DNA of 64,000 nt from Limnobacter sp. SAORIC-580 (GTDB lineage Bacteria; Pseudomonadota; Gammaproteobacteria; Burkholderiales; Burkholderiaceae_B), in the NCBI RefSeq assembly GCF_013004065.1, contig NZ_CP053084.1, forward strand, positions 2,790,001 through 2,854,000. Direction: 5' to 3'. The notes under the pieces are model-generated. The model was not told where the DNA came from, did not search any database, and saw only the letters and a list, made by a program, of their open reading frames with translations. Positions 1 to 12,465 of this stretch are shown here, piece by piece. How positions within the stretch are numbered: the stretch's first letter is position 1; each line of letters begins with the position of its first letter. A program made the translations under genes and the position numbers.

Positions 1-2435
<2,435 letters not shown>

Positions 2436-2870
2436 CTATAGCGTTAAGCCCTGCTCAAGTTATTCACAAGAACAACACTGTAATCACCATAAAAAGCAAA
2501 GTAGTTTGTGTGTATTCTAAATTTCAAGCGCCGGTGCGTATTAGGAACAATACACACCCACTTCTTGAGAAGAACGATGATGCAATCGCATCAATCAAAA
2601 TATCTACACCTTCGTTAAAAGGAGTATCTATCTCGATATCTCATCATTTCCAAATTGTTAAAGAACAAGTCCAGATCCTGAAGACCTGGCGACTCTTACA
2701 GCCAAATGAATAAACACCCCAGTGCCCAGCACCACGCGCTTATTCATTTGACCGCAAACCGATGCAAACTCCTGCATCCCTTGCCTAACCGCTAACAGCC
2801 AATCTTTTATTCAAAGACCATTTATTCAAACACTCGATACAAACTTCACGTTTCTTGCAGCACTAAAACT
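2436..2870 (-). other. Spacer between tRNA-Ala and 23S rRNA
   Basis: About 435 bases of internal transcribed spacer of the rRNA operon. It holds one recognisable element, a boxA antitermination site at 2656-2667. I see no further gene. RNase III processing stems flanking 23S are expected here, but I could not fold the sequence. Confidence 0.8.
2656..2667 (-). promoter_or_regulatory. boxA antitermination site before 23S
   Basis: The minus strand reads TGTTCTTTAACA, one base from the classical rRNA boxA TGCTCTTTAACA. NusB/NusE bind boxA in nascent rRNA to prevent Rho termination. It sits about 220 nt upstream of the 23S 5' end, as in other proteobacterial rRNA operons. Confidence 0.8.
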
Positions 2871-2946
2871 TGGTGGAGGTGAACGGGATCGAACCGATGA
2901 CCCCCTGCTTGCAAAGCAGGTGCTCTCCCAGCTGAGCTACACCCCC
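2871..2946 (-). tRNA. tRNA-Ala (anticodon TGC)
   Basis: 76-nt cloverleaf on the minus strand beginning GGGGGTGTAGCTCAG and ending with an encoded CCA. The anticodon loop reads TTTGCAA, giving anticodon TGC. It lies in the 16S-23S spacer, its standard place in proteobacterial rRNA operons. Confidence 0.97.
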
Positions 2947-2973
2947 AGGTGTTTTACAACAACTTCAAACCAA

Positions 2974-3050
2974 TGGTGGGTCTGGATGGGCTCGAACCAT
3001 CGACCCCCGCCTTATCAAGACGGTGCTCTAACCAACTGAGCTACAGACCC
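2974..3050 (-). tRNA. tRNA-Ile (anticodon GAT)
   Basis: 77-nt cloverleaf on the minus strand beginning GGGTCTGTAGCTCAG and ending with an encoded CCA. The anticodon loop reads TTGATAA, giving GAT. It is 27 nt upstream of tRNA-Ala in transcription order, the usual Ile-Ala pair. Confidence 0.97.
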
Positions 3051-3212
3051 CGTAAACTTTTCAGCCCCAGGGCCCTGACCTCTAGACAGTTCTTTCGTTC
3101 CGCACTTAAAGGCCCTCTCTTCTTGCTGCTTGTATCTTCGCGTCTAAACAAACCGATAAGTGTGAGCACTAAAACCAAACAAATTCAAGACTTGAATCTA
3201 CTTCTCTTTCTC

Positions 3213-4744
<1,532 letters not shown>

Positions 4745-4927
4745 AATCTCTGCAAAATTTACTAAACTCGACGGAGTAGATGTTTATAAAAGCCTTGACA
4801 GCTTTCACATTCATTTACTTTATTCCGTGAGCACTAACTCTGAATCGTGATTCAAAGTCATTCTTTTTGAGAAAAGAACAAACCTTAAACCCATCTGGTC
4901 AGTGCCCACACTTATCGGCTGTTAACT

Positions 4928-4938
4928 TGTTAAAGATC
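4928..4938 (-). promoter_or_regulatory. boxA-like antitermination site in the rRNA leader
   Basis: The minus strand reads GATCTTTAACA, matching the 3' part of boxA, about 185 nt before the 16S 5' end. It is a variant in its first bases, so less certain than the spacer copy at 2656. Confidence 0.65.
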
Positions 4939-5045
4939 GCTTCGAAATTTCTGCTAACCTTGCTGCTCTTCAAGCTTACTTAAAACCTTGGAGAACCGCT
5001 TGTTTGCTTCGTTTCGTGCTGCTTGTCGTGCAGCAGAGAAACGAG

Positions 5046-5074
5046 ATTATGCACATCATCTTTCCACCTGTCAA
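5046..5074 (-). promoter_or_regulatory. rRNA operon promoter (sigma-70)
   Basis: On the minus strand a perfect -35 TTGACA (5069-5074) is separated by exactly 17 bases from a -10 CATAAT (5046-5051), five of six matches to consensus. Initiation is expected near 5038-5040, about 295 nt before mature 16S. The bases just upstream of the -35 are A/T-rich with A- and T-runs, as in an UP element recognised by the RNA polymerase alpha subunit. Confidence 0.85.
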
Positions 5075-5189
5075 ACACTTTTGTGAAGAAATTTGTATTT
5101 TTCTGCAACACAGCAAAAGTGTGTTCCAACCACCCCACAAGACGACGAAAACAAGCCTCTGAAGCACAAGGATTTTTTTCAGAGTTGCA

Positions 5190-5218
5190 CAAAAAACAGG
5201 CTCCAGAAGGAGCCCTGA
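5190..5218 (-). terminator. Rho-independent terminator after the enoyl-CoA hydratase gene
   Basis: The minus strand forms a 6-bp stem GGCTCC/GGAGCC with loop TTCT, followed by TGTTTTTT. It lies about 95 nt past the stop codon of the hydratase gene and just before the rRNA promoter, insulating the two units. Confidence 0.8.
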
Positions 5219-5312
5219 AAATATTTCATTTTTTTGACACCCAAGCCCTTTAAAAAGAGCTTTGAACCCATTTAATTTCAATCTAATTCAAATTAATTTG
5301 GAAAATTCGGTC

Positions 5313-6089
5313 TTATTTGTTCTTGAAGTCGGGCTTCCGCTTCTCAACGAAGGCCGCCATGCCCTCTTTTTGATCTTCAGTAGCAAACAAACTGTGGAAC
5401 ATGCGGCGCTCAAAAAGCATTCCTTCGGACAAAGACCCTTCAAATGCCCGATTGATGCTTTCCTTGGCCATCATTACGGAGGGATTTGAATAGGCGGCAA
5501 TCACCGTGGCCGCCTCAATGGCCTCGTCCAGGCACTTGTCAGCGGGGACAACACGGGAAACCAGGCCTGCACGCTCGGCTTCTGCGGCATCCATGAGGCG
5601 CCCAGTCAAACAGAGGTCCATGGCTTTGGCTTTGCTGATAGCGCGGGGCAAACGCTGAGTGCCGCCAGCGCCTGGAATAATGCCGAGCTTGATTTCAGGC
5701 TGACCAAATTTAGCGGTGTCGGCACAAATAATGAAATCGGTCATCATTGCCAACTCGCAGCCACCGCCCAAAGCGAAACCACGGACAGCGGCAATCACTG
5801 GTTTGCGAATATTGCGGATGGTTTCCCAGTTGCGAGTGATGTATTCGCTTTTATAGACATCCATGTAAGTAAATGTGGCCATGGCTCCAATGTCGGCCCC
5901 AGCTGCAAAGGCCTTGTCGTTGCCAGTGATGACCATGGCACCGATGTTGTCATCGGAATCGAAGTCCATCAAAGCCTGGCCCAACTCCGTCATCAACTGG
6001 TCGTTCAGCGCATTCAGCACTTGGGGGCGGTTCAAGCGCACCAAGCCCACTTTGCCGAGGGTTTCTACAAGGATGGTTTCATAGGTCAT
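5313..6089 (-). CDS. Enoyl-CoA hydratase (crotonase family)
   Basis: Cytoplasmic crotonase-fold enzyme, predicted to hydrate trans-2-enoyl-CoA in beta-oxidation or amino-acid/aromatic acyl-CoA breakdown. The 258-residue length is typical. Visible signatures are the oxyanion-hole segment AAGADIGAM (62-70), GGGCELAM with the first catalytic Glu at 112, and FGQPEIKLG with the second at 132, so it should be active. I start at 6089 because AGGAG lies 8 bases upstream; a longer frame from 6107 has no ribosome site. It is monocistronic: the next gene diverges and a terminator follows. Many short-chain hydratases (PaaF, FadB1-like) look alike, so the exact substrate cannot be given. Confidence 0.93.
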   Translation of the reverse strand: MTYETILVETLGKVGLVRLNRPQVLNALNDQLMTELGQALMDFDSDDNIGAMVITGNDKAFAAGADIGAMATFTYMDVYKSEYITRNWETIRNIRKPVIAAVRGFALGGGCELAMMTDFIICADTAKFGQPEIKLGIIPGAGGTQRLPRAISKAKAMDLCLTGRLMDAAEAERAGLVSRVVPADKCLDEAIEAATVIAAYSNPSVMMAKESINRAFEGSLSEGMLFERRMFHSLFATEDQKEGMAAFVEKRKPDFKNK

Positions 6090-6203
6090 GTTCAGTCTCC
6101 TGCTCATTAATTAATAGGGATGGAGAAAGTCTAACCGTTCAAATTCGAGGAATTGACGACTGAAAAGAGTTTTGAAGGAAGACGTGACTTTATTTTCTGT
6201 CTA

Positions 6204-6235
6204 GGACAAAATAGGGGCACTTTGGACAAAACAGG
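6204..6235 (+). promoter_or_regulatory. Tandem direct repeat upstream of the SDR gene (putative operator)
   Basis: GGACAAAATAGG at 6204-6215 recurs as GGACAAAACAGG at 6224-6235 (11 of 12 identical). Start-to-start spacing is exactly 20 bases, two helical turns, and the second copy ends 9 bases before the SDR start codon. The first copy also overlaps an inverted repeat, TATTTTCTGTC with GACAAAATA (6191-6213). The arrangement suits a regulator binding one face of DNA. The regulator is unknown. Confidence 0.4.
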
Positions 6236-6244
6236 CAGTAAAGA

Positions 6245-6991
6245 ATGACAAAGTGCATATTTGTAATGGGCGCCAACAGTGCAATCGCCCAGGAATTGAT
6301 TCAGTTGTGCGTGAATTCGGGCCAGGAGGTGATTGCTGCGGGACGAAACACTGCGGTACTTGAGGCCTTGTACGGCAGCACGTCGGGCGTACATATAGTA
6401 GAAGTTCAGGCTTGTGACTCCAGTTCAGTAGATGCGGCATTTCAGGCTGTGGTTGCTGAAGGCCGACAGATTGATGGCTATGCACATTGCGTGGGCTCCA
6501 TCTTGGTGGCCCCGCTTGTCAAAACCAGCGACGCTCAACTTGACAGCGTGATGCAGGTTAATCTGCTTTCGGTCATGTATGGCTTGAGGGCATTTTTGAA
6601 ACAGGCGAAGGCACAAGGCCAGGGTGGCTCCGCGGTGCTTGTGTCGACTTGCGCAACCGGGATTGGTGTTCCCAATCACGAGGCGATTGCAGCAGCGAAG
6701 GCTGGCGTAGAGGGCTTGGCCAAATCGGCAGCAGCCACACATGCGGCTGACAATATTCGGATTAATGTGGTTGCACCGGGTTTGACCGACTCACCCATTG
6801 CTTCGGCGTTCCTGAAAAGTGACATGATGCGGGCAGCAAGTGCCAAGCAATACCCACTGCAGGGCGTCAACACCCCAGCTGAAGTTGCACAAGCGATGCA
6901 TTGGCTGCTGAGCGAGGGCTCTAGCAGGATGACCGGCGCCGTATTGAATATCGATGGGGGATTCCGAAATATCCGCCCTCTTGTGAAGTAA
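6245..6991 (+). CDS. Short-chain dehydrogenase/reductase-family protein lacking the catalytic Tyr
   Basis: 248-residue classical SDR fold: nucleotide-binding segment MGANSAIAQ (8-16), Ser at 134 in LVSTCA, the helix AAAKAGVEGLAKSAA (149-163), VAPGLTDSP (176-184) and a C-terminal IDGGF. The usual YxxxK motif reads IAAAK, so Lys152 is kept but the catalytic Tyr is Ile148; the codon is ATT. The NNAG motif is also altered (HCVG, 81-84). It may be a regulatory or cofactor-binding relative rather than an oxidoreductase. It is the first gene of a tight plus-strand run with the photolyase-like and DUF3429 genes, which suggests a light or oxidative-stress role; that is inference. Confidence 0.85.
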   Translation: MTKCIFVMGANSAIAQELIQLCVNSGQEVIAAGRNTAVLEALYGSTSGVHIVEVQACDSSSVDAAFQAVVAEGRQIDGYAHCVGSILVAPLVKTSDAQLDSVMQVNLLSVMYGLRAFLKQAKAQGQGGSAVLVSTCATGIGVPNHEAIAAAKAGVEGLAKSAAATHAADNIRINVVAPGLTDSPIASAFLKSDMMRAASAKQYPLQGVNTPAEVAQAMHWLLSEGSSRMTGAVLNIDGGFRNIRPLVK

Positions 6992-7020
6992 ACCCCATCC
7001 GATTGACAGAAGGGCTAGCC

Positions 7021-8301
7021 ATGCAGTACCAGACACCCAACAAATTTGAACCGAGCCGCCATGCCGCATTGGATGCATTGGCAAAGGTAGACCCGACGCT
7101 TTATAGCCGCACCCGAAATTTTCTGGACGGAGCAGTGACCGGCCTGTCGCCATGGATTACCCATGGTTACTTGAGCGTTCGGGAGGCCACCCAAGTGCTG
7201 ATGGAGAAATATCGCCTGAGTTTTGAGGACAAGCTGATTTTTGAATTCGCTTGGCGAGAGTTCTTCAAACATGCGCATGCTGAATTAGGCAATGGGATTC
7301 TGAGTGATGTACGCAGACCCGTTTGGTCGGGCAGGTATAACCAACAATTGCCGGACGATATCCGGGAAGGCCGAACCGGGGTTGAAGCAATCGATGCCGG
7401 AGTGGCCTTGCTTTACGAGACTGGCTATTTGCACAACCATGTGCGGATGTGGATTGCCTCGTACGTAGTACACATGCGCAAGGTGCACTGGAAAGTGGGC
7501 GCTGACTGGATGTATACCCATTTGCTGGATGGGGACCTGGCTTCCAACCATTTGAGCTGGCAGTGGGTGGCTGGCACGTTCAGCCACAAGCCTTACGTGT
7601 TCAACGCGGACAATGTAAAGAAATACGCGCAAAAATGGGATTGTAGTGACACTGCGATCGACACCGACTATGAAGACCTAGAATCGATCGCCAGGAGCAA
7701 ACGCGATGTGGGGCGCGAGAGAAATGCGCCACCCGTTGGAGTCGCTGAGCCGACTAGCCACCGCTTCGATCTTGAGCTATTGAGCGACACGCTAAAGCGC
7801 AAGACGGTGGATCTTCGCCAGCAGGCTGGTGTTGACTCGTGCAGCGCACTGATGAGCAACTTCAAGAAGATCAATTTGGTTCACCCTTGGGATCTGAAAG
7901 CTTGTTTTGATTTGACGCAAAACGGGGAGTTGCGCGTGGGACTGATTGACTGTGCTTTTCACAAAGCGCACCCGTGGAATAAACAGCGATGGGATTTTGT
8001 GTTGAACGCCATGGAAACGGGCTGCGACCAGATCTGGGTTGTGAACACGGATGACATTGGACACTGCACAAGCATGCTGGCTGGCTTCATGAAAACCGGT
8101 GCCGAGTTTGAATTAAGAGAAACATTGAATTCAGGCTACTTGATGATGGGGCGATGCTTACCGGTGCGATGGGCGCTAGAGGACAAGCTCCTACCAAACC
8201 CGACCCGCTTTCAACAGAGTTTTTCGCGCTTTTACAGAGAAGCCACCTTGATGGCAGGTAGCCTAGAAGAGGCGATACATGGCGGCATTTTGGTGGATTG
8301 A
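7021..8301 (+). CDS. Photolyase/cryptochrome-like FAD-binding protein, apparently circularly permuted
   Basis: 426 residues. Residues 35-205 match the photolyase/cryptochrome FAD-binding helical domain: GLSPWITHGYLS (41-52), FAWREFF (76-82), GRTGVEAIDAGVALL (117-131), TGYLHNHVRMWIAS (134-147), LLDGDLASNHLSWQWVAG (168-185). The alpha/beta antenna domain that normally precedes it is missing. Instead, residues 284-385 contain LVHPWDL, RVGLIDCAF and QRWDFVLNAM, resembling the start of that domain, so the two halves look swapped. The start at 7021 follows AGAAGG at 7008-7013; a TTG at 7003 is a weaker choice. It overlaps nothing and is 3 bases from the next gene. Repair activity versus photosensing cannot be told. 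Confidence 0.85.
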   Translation: MQYQTPNKFEPSRHAALDALAKVDPTLYSRTRNFLDGAVTGLSPWITHGYLSVREATQVLMEKYRLSFEDKLIFEFAWREFFKHAHAELGNGILSDVRRPVWSGRYNQQLPDDIREGRTGVEAIDAGVALLYETGYLHNHVRMWIASYVVHMRKVHWKVGADWMYTHLLDGDLASNHLSWQWVAGTFSHKPYVFNADNVKKYAQKWDCSDTAIDTDYEDLESIARSKRDVGRERNAPPVGVAEPTSHRFDLELLSDTLKRKTVDLRQQAGVDSCSALMSNFKKINLVHPWDLKACFDLTQNGELRVGLIDCAFHKAHPWNKQRWDFVLNAMETGCDQIWVVNTDDIGHCTSMLAGFMKTGAEFELRETLNSGYLMMGRCLPVRWALEDKLLPNPTRFQQSFSRFYREATLMAGSLEEAIHGGILVD

Positions 8302-8304
8302 CAA

Positions 8305-8787
8305 ATGGCACAGGCATTGAAAACGCACTGGATGAATGTTCTTGGTTACGCAGGCTTGATTCCTTTTTTGGGTTTGGCCGTACTGACCGGGATTTACACC
8401 GGCACGGAGACTGCCGACCAACTGGCCAACTACAACCTGATTTATGCCTTGTGCATTGTTTCGTTTCTGGGTGCTGTGCATTGGGGATTGGCCATTTCGC
8501 TGAGTAGCCAGGACCAAGCCACTTATCTTGCAGGGTTGGACCAAGCGGAATTTGAAACTCGAAGTTTTATCTGGGGTGTGACGCCCTCGCTGTTGGCCTG
8601 GCTGGCAGGCGCATTTTCACCACCCCAGTTCACCCTGTGGATTCTTGTACTGATTCTGGTTTTGGTGTGGCTGGTGGACCAGCGCTTTTTAAAACCCATG
8701 AAAGCGTTTGATGCTTACCTGCGCTTGAGAAACCACCTGACTTTGGGTGCAATTCTTGGATTGCTGGTGACCGCCTGCTTTGCCTAA
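8305..8787 (+). CDS. DUF3429 family membrane protein
   Basis: 160-residue protein with four predicted membrane helices (about 11-30, 43-66, 88-105, 108-124) and a fifth hydrophobic stretch near the C-terminus (143-159). The pattern GYAGLIPFLGL and GAVHWGLA is characteristic of DUF3429. No function is established for the family. It starts 3 bases after the photolyase-like stop codon, so the two are surely co-transcribed. Genes of this family are commonly found beside photolyase-type genes in light or singlet-oxygen regulons; I know this from family context and cannot prove it here. Confidence 0.85.
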   Translation: MAQALKTHWMNVLGYAGLIPFLGLAVLTGIYTGTETADQLANYNLIYALCIVSFLGAVHWGLAISLSSQDQATYLAGLDQAEFETRSFIWGVTPSLLAWLAGAFSPPQFTLWILVLILVLVWLVDQRFLKPMKAFDAYLRLRNHLTLGAILGLLVTACFA

Positions 8788-8793
8788 TGGTGT

Positions 8794-8810
8794 AGTCTTG
8801 AATCAAGACT
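8794..8810. promoter_or_regulatory. Perfect inverted repeat upstream of the acrylyl-CoA reductase gene
   Basis: AGTCTTG-AAT-CAAGACT is a perfect 7+3+7 palindrome, 25 bases before the next start codon and 6 bases after the preceding stop. No T-run follows on either strand, so it is more likely an operator or an mRNA stem than a terminator. Confidence 0.4.
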
Positions 8811-8835
8811 GATCAGAAGCAAGGATGGAAAAAGT

Positions 8836-9819
8836 ATGTTCAAGGCTGTATTTCTTCAGAAAAACGAACAAGGCGAATTCAAGGCCAGTGTTCAAGAGCT
8901 GGACGAGAGTCAGCTGCCTGGATCTGGCGATGTGCTGGTTCAAATTTCCCACTCTACTCTCAATTACAAAGACGGCCTGGCTATTTGCAACAAGTCGCCC
9001 GTGGTGCGCCAGTGGCCCATGGTGGCGGGTATTGACGGCGCGGGTACTGTTCTGGAAAGCGCCCACTCAGGGTTCAAGCCTGGAGATGAAGTGATTCTGA
9101 ATGGGTTCGGTGTGGGTGAAACGCATTGGGGCTGCTTGGCAGAAAAAGCCAAATTGAAAGGTGACTGGCTGATCAAACGCCCCGAGGGCCTGAGTGCGGC
9201 GCAGGCGATGGCAATTGGCACTGCGGGCTACACGGCTATGTTGTGTGTGCTGGGTCTGGAGAAAAGCGGCGTGAAACCGGAGAGCGGTGAAATTTTGGTG
9301 ACGGGTGCGACCGGTGGTGTCGGCAGCATTGCGATTGTGCTGTTGAACAAGCTTGGATACACCGTTGTTGCCACCAGTGGAAAACCTGAGCAAACCGAGT
9401 TTTTGAAAGGCTTGGGTGCCAGCGAGGTATTGGACCGCAAGTTGTTGAGTGAACCCGGGAAACCCTTGCAACGGGAGCGCTGGGCTGGTGTAGTGGACTG
9501 TGTGGGTTCGCACACTTTGGCCAATGCTTGTGCACAAACAAAATACGGCGGCACAGTGACCGCTTGTGGGTTGGCTCAAGGCATGGATTTGCCCTCTTCA
9601 GTGGCGCCGTTCATTTTGAGAGGAGTCGCCTTGAAAGGGATTGATTCAGTGATGGCGCCGCTTGCGGTACGTGAAGATGCATGGCGCAGACTGGCCTCAG
9701 ACCTCGATTTGAACAAGCTGAATGATTTGACCCGCACCCTTTCATTGGAGGGCGCGATTGAGGCTGCCGCGGAAATTATGGCGGGAACAAACACTGGCCG
9801 AGTGTTGATCAAAATTTAA
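8836..9819 (+). CDS. acuI: Acrylyl-CoA reductase (NADPH), AcuI/YhdH type
   Basis: 327-residue zinc-independent medium-chain dehydrogenase/reductase. AcuI/YhdH reduces acryloyl-CoA to propionyl-CoA with NADPH and detoxifies acrylate-like electrophiles. Family marks seen: STLNYKDGLA (45-54), VAGIDGAGTV (68-77), FGVGETHWGC (96-105), nucleotide-binding GATGGVGSIA (158-167) and C-terminal GRVLIKI. No zinc-ligand cysteines are present, as expected. Separated by 48 bases from DUF3429, with its own candidate operator at 8794-8810, so it may have a private promoter. The M61 peptidase follows 16 bases later. Confidence 0.93.
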   Translation: MFKAVFLQKNEQGEFKASVQELDESQLPGSGDVLVQISHSTLNYKDGLAICNKSPVVRQWPMVAGIDGAGTVLESAHSGFKPGDEVILNGFGVGETHWGCLAEKAKLKGDWLIKRPEGLSAAQAMAIGTAGYTAMLCVLGLEKSGVKPESGEILVTGATGGVGSIAIVLLNKLGYTVVATSGKPEQTEFLKGLGASEVLDRKLLSEPGKPLQRERWAGVVDCVGSHTLANACAQTKYGGTVTACGLAQGMDLPSSVAPFILRGVALKGIDSVMAPLAVREDAWRRLASDLDLNKLNDLTRTLSLEGAIEAAAEIMAGTNTGRVLIKI

Positions 9820-9835
9820 TCTACAGACAATTGAC

Positions 9836-11671
9836 ATGTTGCATTACCAAATCACGGTGGCAGACCCGAAAGGCCACTATTTCGATGTTCAGCTGCAATT
9901 CGAAATTGCACCGCAACAACTGCAAGGCCCTGAGGACAAGCGCTGGATTGATTTGAGCTTGCCCACCTGGATTCCGGGTAGCTACCTGATTCGGGAATTT
10001 TCCCGAAACGTGCTGTATGTGCGAGCGAGTGTGGGATCGGTTGAAACTGCTTGCAGCCGGGAAAAAAAGGACATTTGGCGTGTTCACGTGGATGCCTCGC
10101 AACTTGTGCCGGCTTCGCAATCACTGTTAATTCAGTGCGAATGGCGAGTGTACGCCTGGGATTTGTCAGTGCGCGGTGCACACCTGGATGATACTCATGG
10201 TTTTTTCAACGGGACCAGCTTGTTTTTGTGCCCAAAGGGATTTGAACAAGAAGCAGTTGAATTAACCATTTCAAGACCTGGGGAGTATTTGCGGGATTGG
10301 CTAATTGCCTGTGGTTTGCCCAGCCAGCCAGGCACATTGAAAGACCGTCATGGTTGCCCGGTGTTGCGGGCGGGAGGCTCAGTCAGGTTTAAGGCGAACG
10401 ACTTTGACAGCTTGATTGATCACCCAGTGGAAATGGGTGAATTGCAGGTTGAAAGTTTCTCGGCCTTCGGCGTTGAACATGTATTCGCCGTGTATGGTGC
10501 CGATACAGACCTGGACTTGCAGCGCATTTGCAATGACATGAAACCGGTGTGCGAAGCGCAAATTGCCCTGTTCGAGCCAGAAACCAGGCAAGCGCCATTT
10601 GAACGCTATGTGTTTATGCTGCATGCGACCGACAACGGCTATGGTGGACTGGAACACAGAAACAGCACCGCCCTGCTTTTTAACGCGGGAGAGTTGCCAC
10701 AACGCGGCGTTGAAAAAGCGCCCAAAGGGTACGAAGGCTTTCTGGGGCTTTGCAGTCATGAGTACTTTCATTCCTGGAACGTGAAGCGGATGAAGCCAGC
10801 CGCATTTGTTCCCTACGACTTGACCCGGGAAAACTACACTCGACTACTTTGGATTTTTGAAGGCTTCACTTCCTATTACGACGATGTGATGCTGGCACGC
10901 GCCGGCAAATTGAGTGAAGAGGCTTACCTGAAAAGCGTAGGTAGAAACATTGCGCAGGTGATGAAGGGACCTGGCCGCTTGAACCAAAGCGTGGCCGACA
11001 GTTCTTTCGATGCCTGGACCAAATACTACCGGCAGGACGAAAACGCACCCAACGCCATTGTGAGTTATTACACCAAAGGCGCGCTGGTGGCCTTGTGTAT
11101 TGATTCCGCCCTTCGACAGCGAACCAGCGGACAAAAAAACCTGGACGACGTGATGCGATTGATGTGGCAAAGAAAGGGATTGAGCGGAGAGGGATTACAG
11201 GAAAACGAATTTCCAGGTTTGGTGCTTGAAGCCACCGGAGTTGACCTTGGACAGGAAATTTCGCAGTGGACACAGAGCACGGAAGAGCTGCCAGTGGGCG
11301 ATGCGTTAAAGGCTTATGGTTTTACACTCAACCAAACCCAAAATGATGAGCAGATTTACCTCGGCTTACACGGCCAATTCAAAGCCGAAGGCATGTTGGT
11401 AAAACAGGTGATCAACGGCAGCCCAGCGCATGCAAGCGGAATTTCAGCAGGCGATTTACTGGTGGCTTTGGGCGAAAAAAAACTGACCGAAACGCACTAC
11501 AAACGGCTGTTGGCAGCAAGCAAGCCAAGCGCTGAACTGCGGGCAGTTGCATTTCGAGCGGAGCGATTGCTGGAATTTAAGTTGGTGGCAGGCAAACCGG
11601 CGTCCAATGAATGGACGATCCAGAAACTGGAACAGATTGAGGGCGATACTGTTCCTGCTCCATGGCTTTAA
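9836..11671 (+). CDS. M61 glycyl-aminopeptidase-family metallopeptidase with PDZ domain
   Basis: 611 residues, close to the family norm. An N-terminal beta domain (about 1-190, containing [17 protein letters not shown]) precedes the thermolysin-like catalytic domain. The zinc motif HEYFH sits at 308-312, with the third ligand probably Glu342 in [21 protein letters not shown] (268-277) is the family's substrate-binding signature. A PDZ domain covers about 510-590 ([24 protein letters not shown]). No signal peptide is visible, so it should be cytoplasmic. Physiological substrates of bacterial M61 enzymes are poorly known. Its last 4 bases overlap the convergent trpC stop. Confidence 0.93.
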   Translation: MLHYQITVADPKGHYFDVQLQFEIAPQQLQGPEDKRWIDLSLPTWIPGSYLIREFSRNVLYVRASVGSVETACSREKKDIWRVHVDASQLVPASQSLLIQCEWRVYAWDLSVRGAHLDDTHGFFNGTSLFLCPKGFEQEAVELTISRPGEYLRDWLIACGLPSQPGTLKDRHGCPVLRAGGSVRFKANDFDSLIDHPVEMGELQVESFSAFGVEHVFAVYGADTDLDLQRICNDMKPVCEAQIALFEPETRQAPFERYVFMLHATDNGYGGLEHRNSTALLFNAGELPQRGVEKAPKGYEGFLGLCSHEYFHSWNVKRMKPAAFVPYDLTRENYTRLLWIFEGFTSYYDDVMLARAGKLSEEAYLKSVGRNIAQVMKGPGRLNQSVADSSFDAWTKYYRQDENAPNAIVSYYTKGALVALCIDSALRQRTSGQKNLDDVMRLMWQRKGLSGEGLQENEFPGLVLEATGVDLGQEISQWTQSTEELPVGDALKAYGFTLNQTQNDEQIYLGLHGQFKAEGMLVKQVINGSPAHASGISAGDLLVALGEKKLTETHYKRLLAASKPSAELRAVAFRAERLLEFKLVAGKPASNEWTIQKLEQIEGDTVPAPWL

Positions 11672-12456
11672 TAAAAAAGATCGGCCAATGCCTGACCTGG
11701 CGAGGGTGCTCTCATGAACGCCTCGCCTACCAAGAACGCATGGACGTCGTTTGATCTCATCAATGCCACATCTTCACGGGTGGCTATACCACTCTCGGTA
11801 ATCAACAAATGTTCAGGGCCCACCCTGCCCTTTAGGTCGAGCGTGGTTTGCAATGAGGTTTCGAAGGTTCGCAAATTGCGGTTGTTCACGCCGATTAAAG
11901 GTGTTTTCAACTGCAAAGCGATGTCCATTTCTTGTGCGTCGTGCACTTCCACCAGCACATCCATACCCAGTTCATTGGCGCACTGCTCGAGTTCCTGCAG
12001 CTGAGGCAACTGCAAGGCGGAAACAATCAACAAGATGGCGTCAGCACCCAAACCCCGGGCTTGCACCACCTGATAGGTGTCGATGATGAAGTCTTTGCGA
12101 ATGCAGGGTAAGCCGCTGGCTTCGCGGGCCATGTCAAGGTACTGGGGCGCGCCTTTGAAGTATTGAATATCGGTGAGAACTGACAGGCAGGTTGCACCAT
12201 GCTCAGCGTAACTTTTCGCAATTTCAACGGGGTCGAAAGGTTCGCGCAATATGCCTTTGCTGGGGCTGGCACGTTTTACCTCTGCAATGACAGCTGGCAA
12301 ACCTTTGGCCACTGCAGTTTTCATGGCATTGGCGAAACCCCGCGTTGGTGCCAGCCGCGCGGCTTTGGCCAACCATTGCACTTCAGACAACACCTGTTTG
12401 CCCTGCGCAATCTCTTGGCGCTTTGTGGCGAGAATTTGGTCAAGAATGTCGCTCAT
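11668..12456 (-). CDS. trpC: Indole-3-glycerol phosphate synthase
   Basis: 262-residue TIM-barrel enzyme that closes CdRP to indole-3-glycerol phosphate in tryptophan synthesis. Family marks: [11 protein letters not shown] (58-68) with the catalytic Lys, [35 protein letters not shown] and [11 protein letters not shown]. Last gene of rpe-gph-trpEGDC; it follows trpD after 9 bases, so they are probably translationally coupled. It is monofunctional, without the TrpF fusion seen in enterics. Its stop codon overlaps the end of the convergent M61 gene. Confidence 0.97.
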   Translation of the reverse strand: MSDILDQILATKRQEIAQGKQVLSEVQWLAKAARLAPTRGFANAMKTAVAKGLPAVIAEVKRASPSKGILREPFDPVEIAKSYAEHGATCLSVLTDIQYFKGAPQYLDMAREASGLPCIRKDFIIDTYQVVQARGLGADAILLIVSALQLPQLQELEQCANELGMDVLVEVHDAQEMDIALQLKTPLIGVNNRNLRTFETSLQTTLDLKGRVGPEHLLITESGIATREDVALMRSNDVHAFLVGEAFMRAPSPGQALADLFY

Positions 12457-12465
12457 GATGCTGCC

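Larger units (their letters stand above)
4745..5312 (-). other. rRNA operon leader and upstream region
   Basis: This gene-free stretch holds, in transcription order on the minus strand, the terminator of the hydratase gene (5190-5218), an A/T-rich block resembling an UP element (about 5075-5110), a sigma-70 promoter (5046-5074), a GCTGC-rich stem-loop around 5025-5040 and a leader boxA (4928-4938). Short open frames here overlap the promoter and I treat them as chance. Confidence 0.75.

Noticed and set aside
4976..5281. Open frames in the rRNA leader
   Set aside because: They overlap the rRNA promoter, leader and terminator and have no ribosome site.
7003..7020. TTG start for the photolyase-like gene at 7003
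   Set aside because: The ATG at 7021 has AGAAGG at proper distance and begins the conserved region better.
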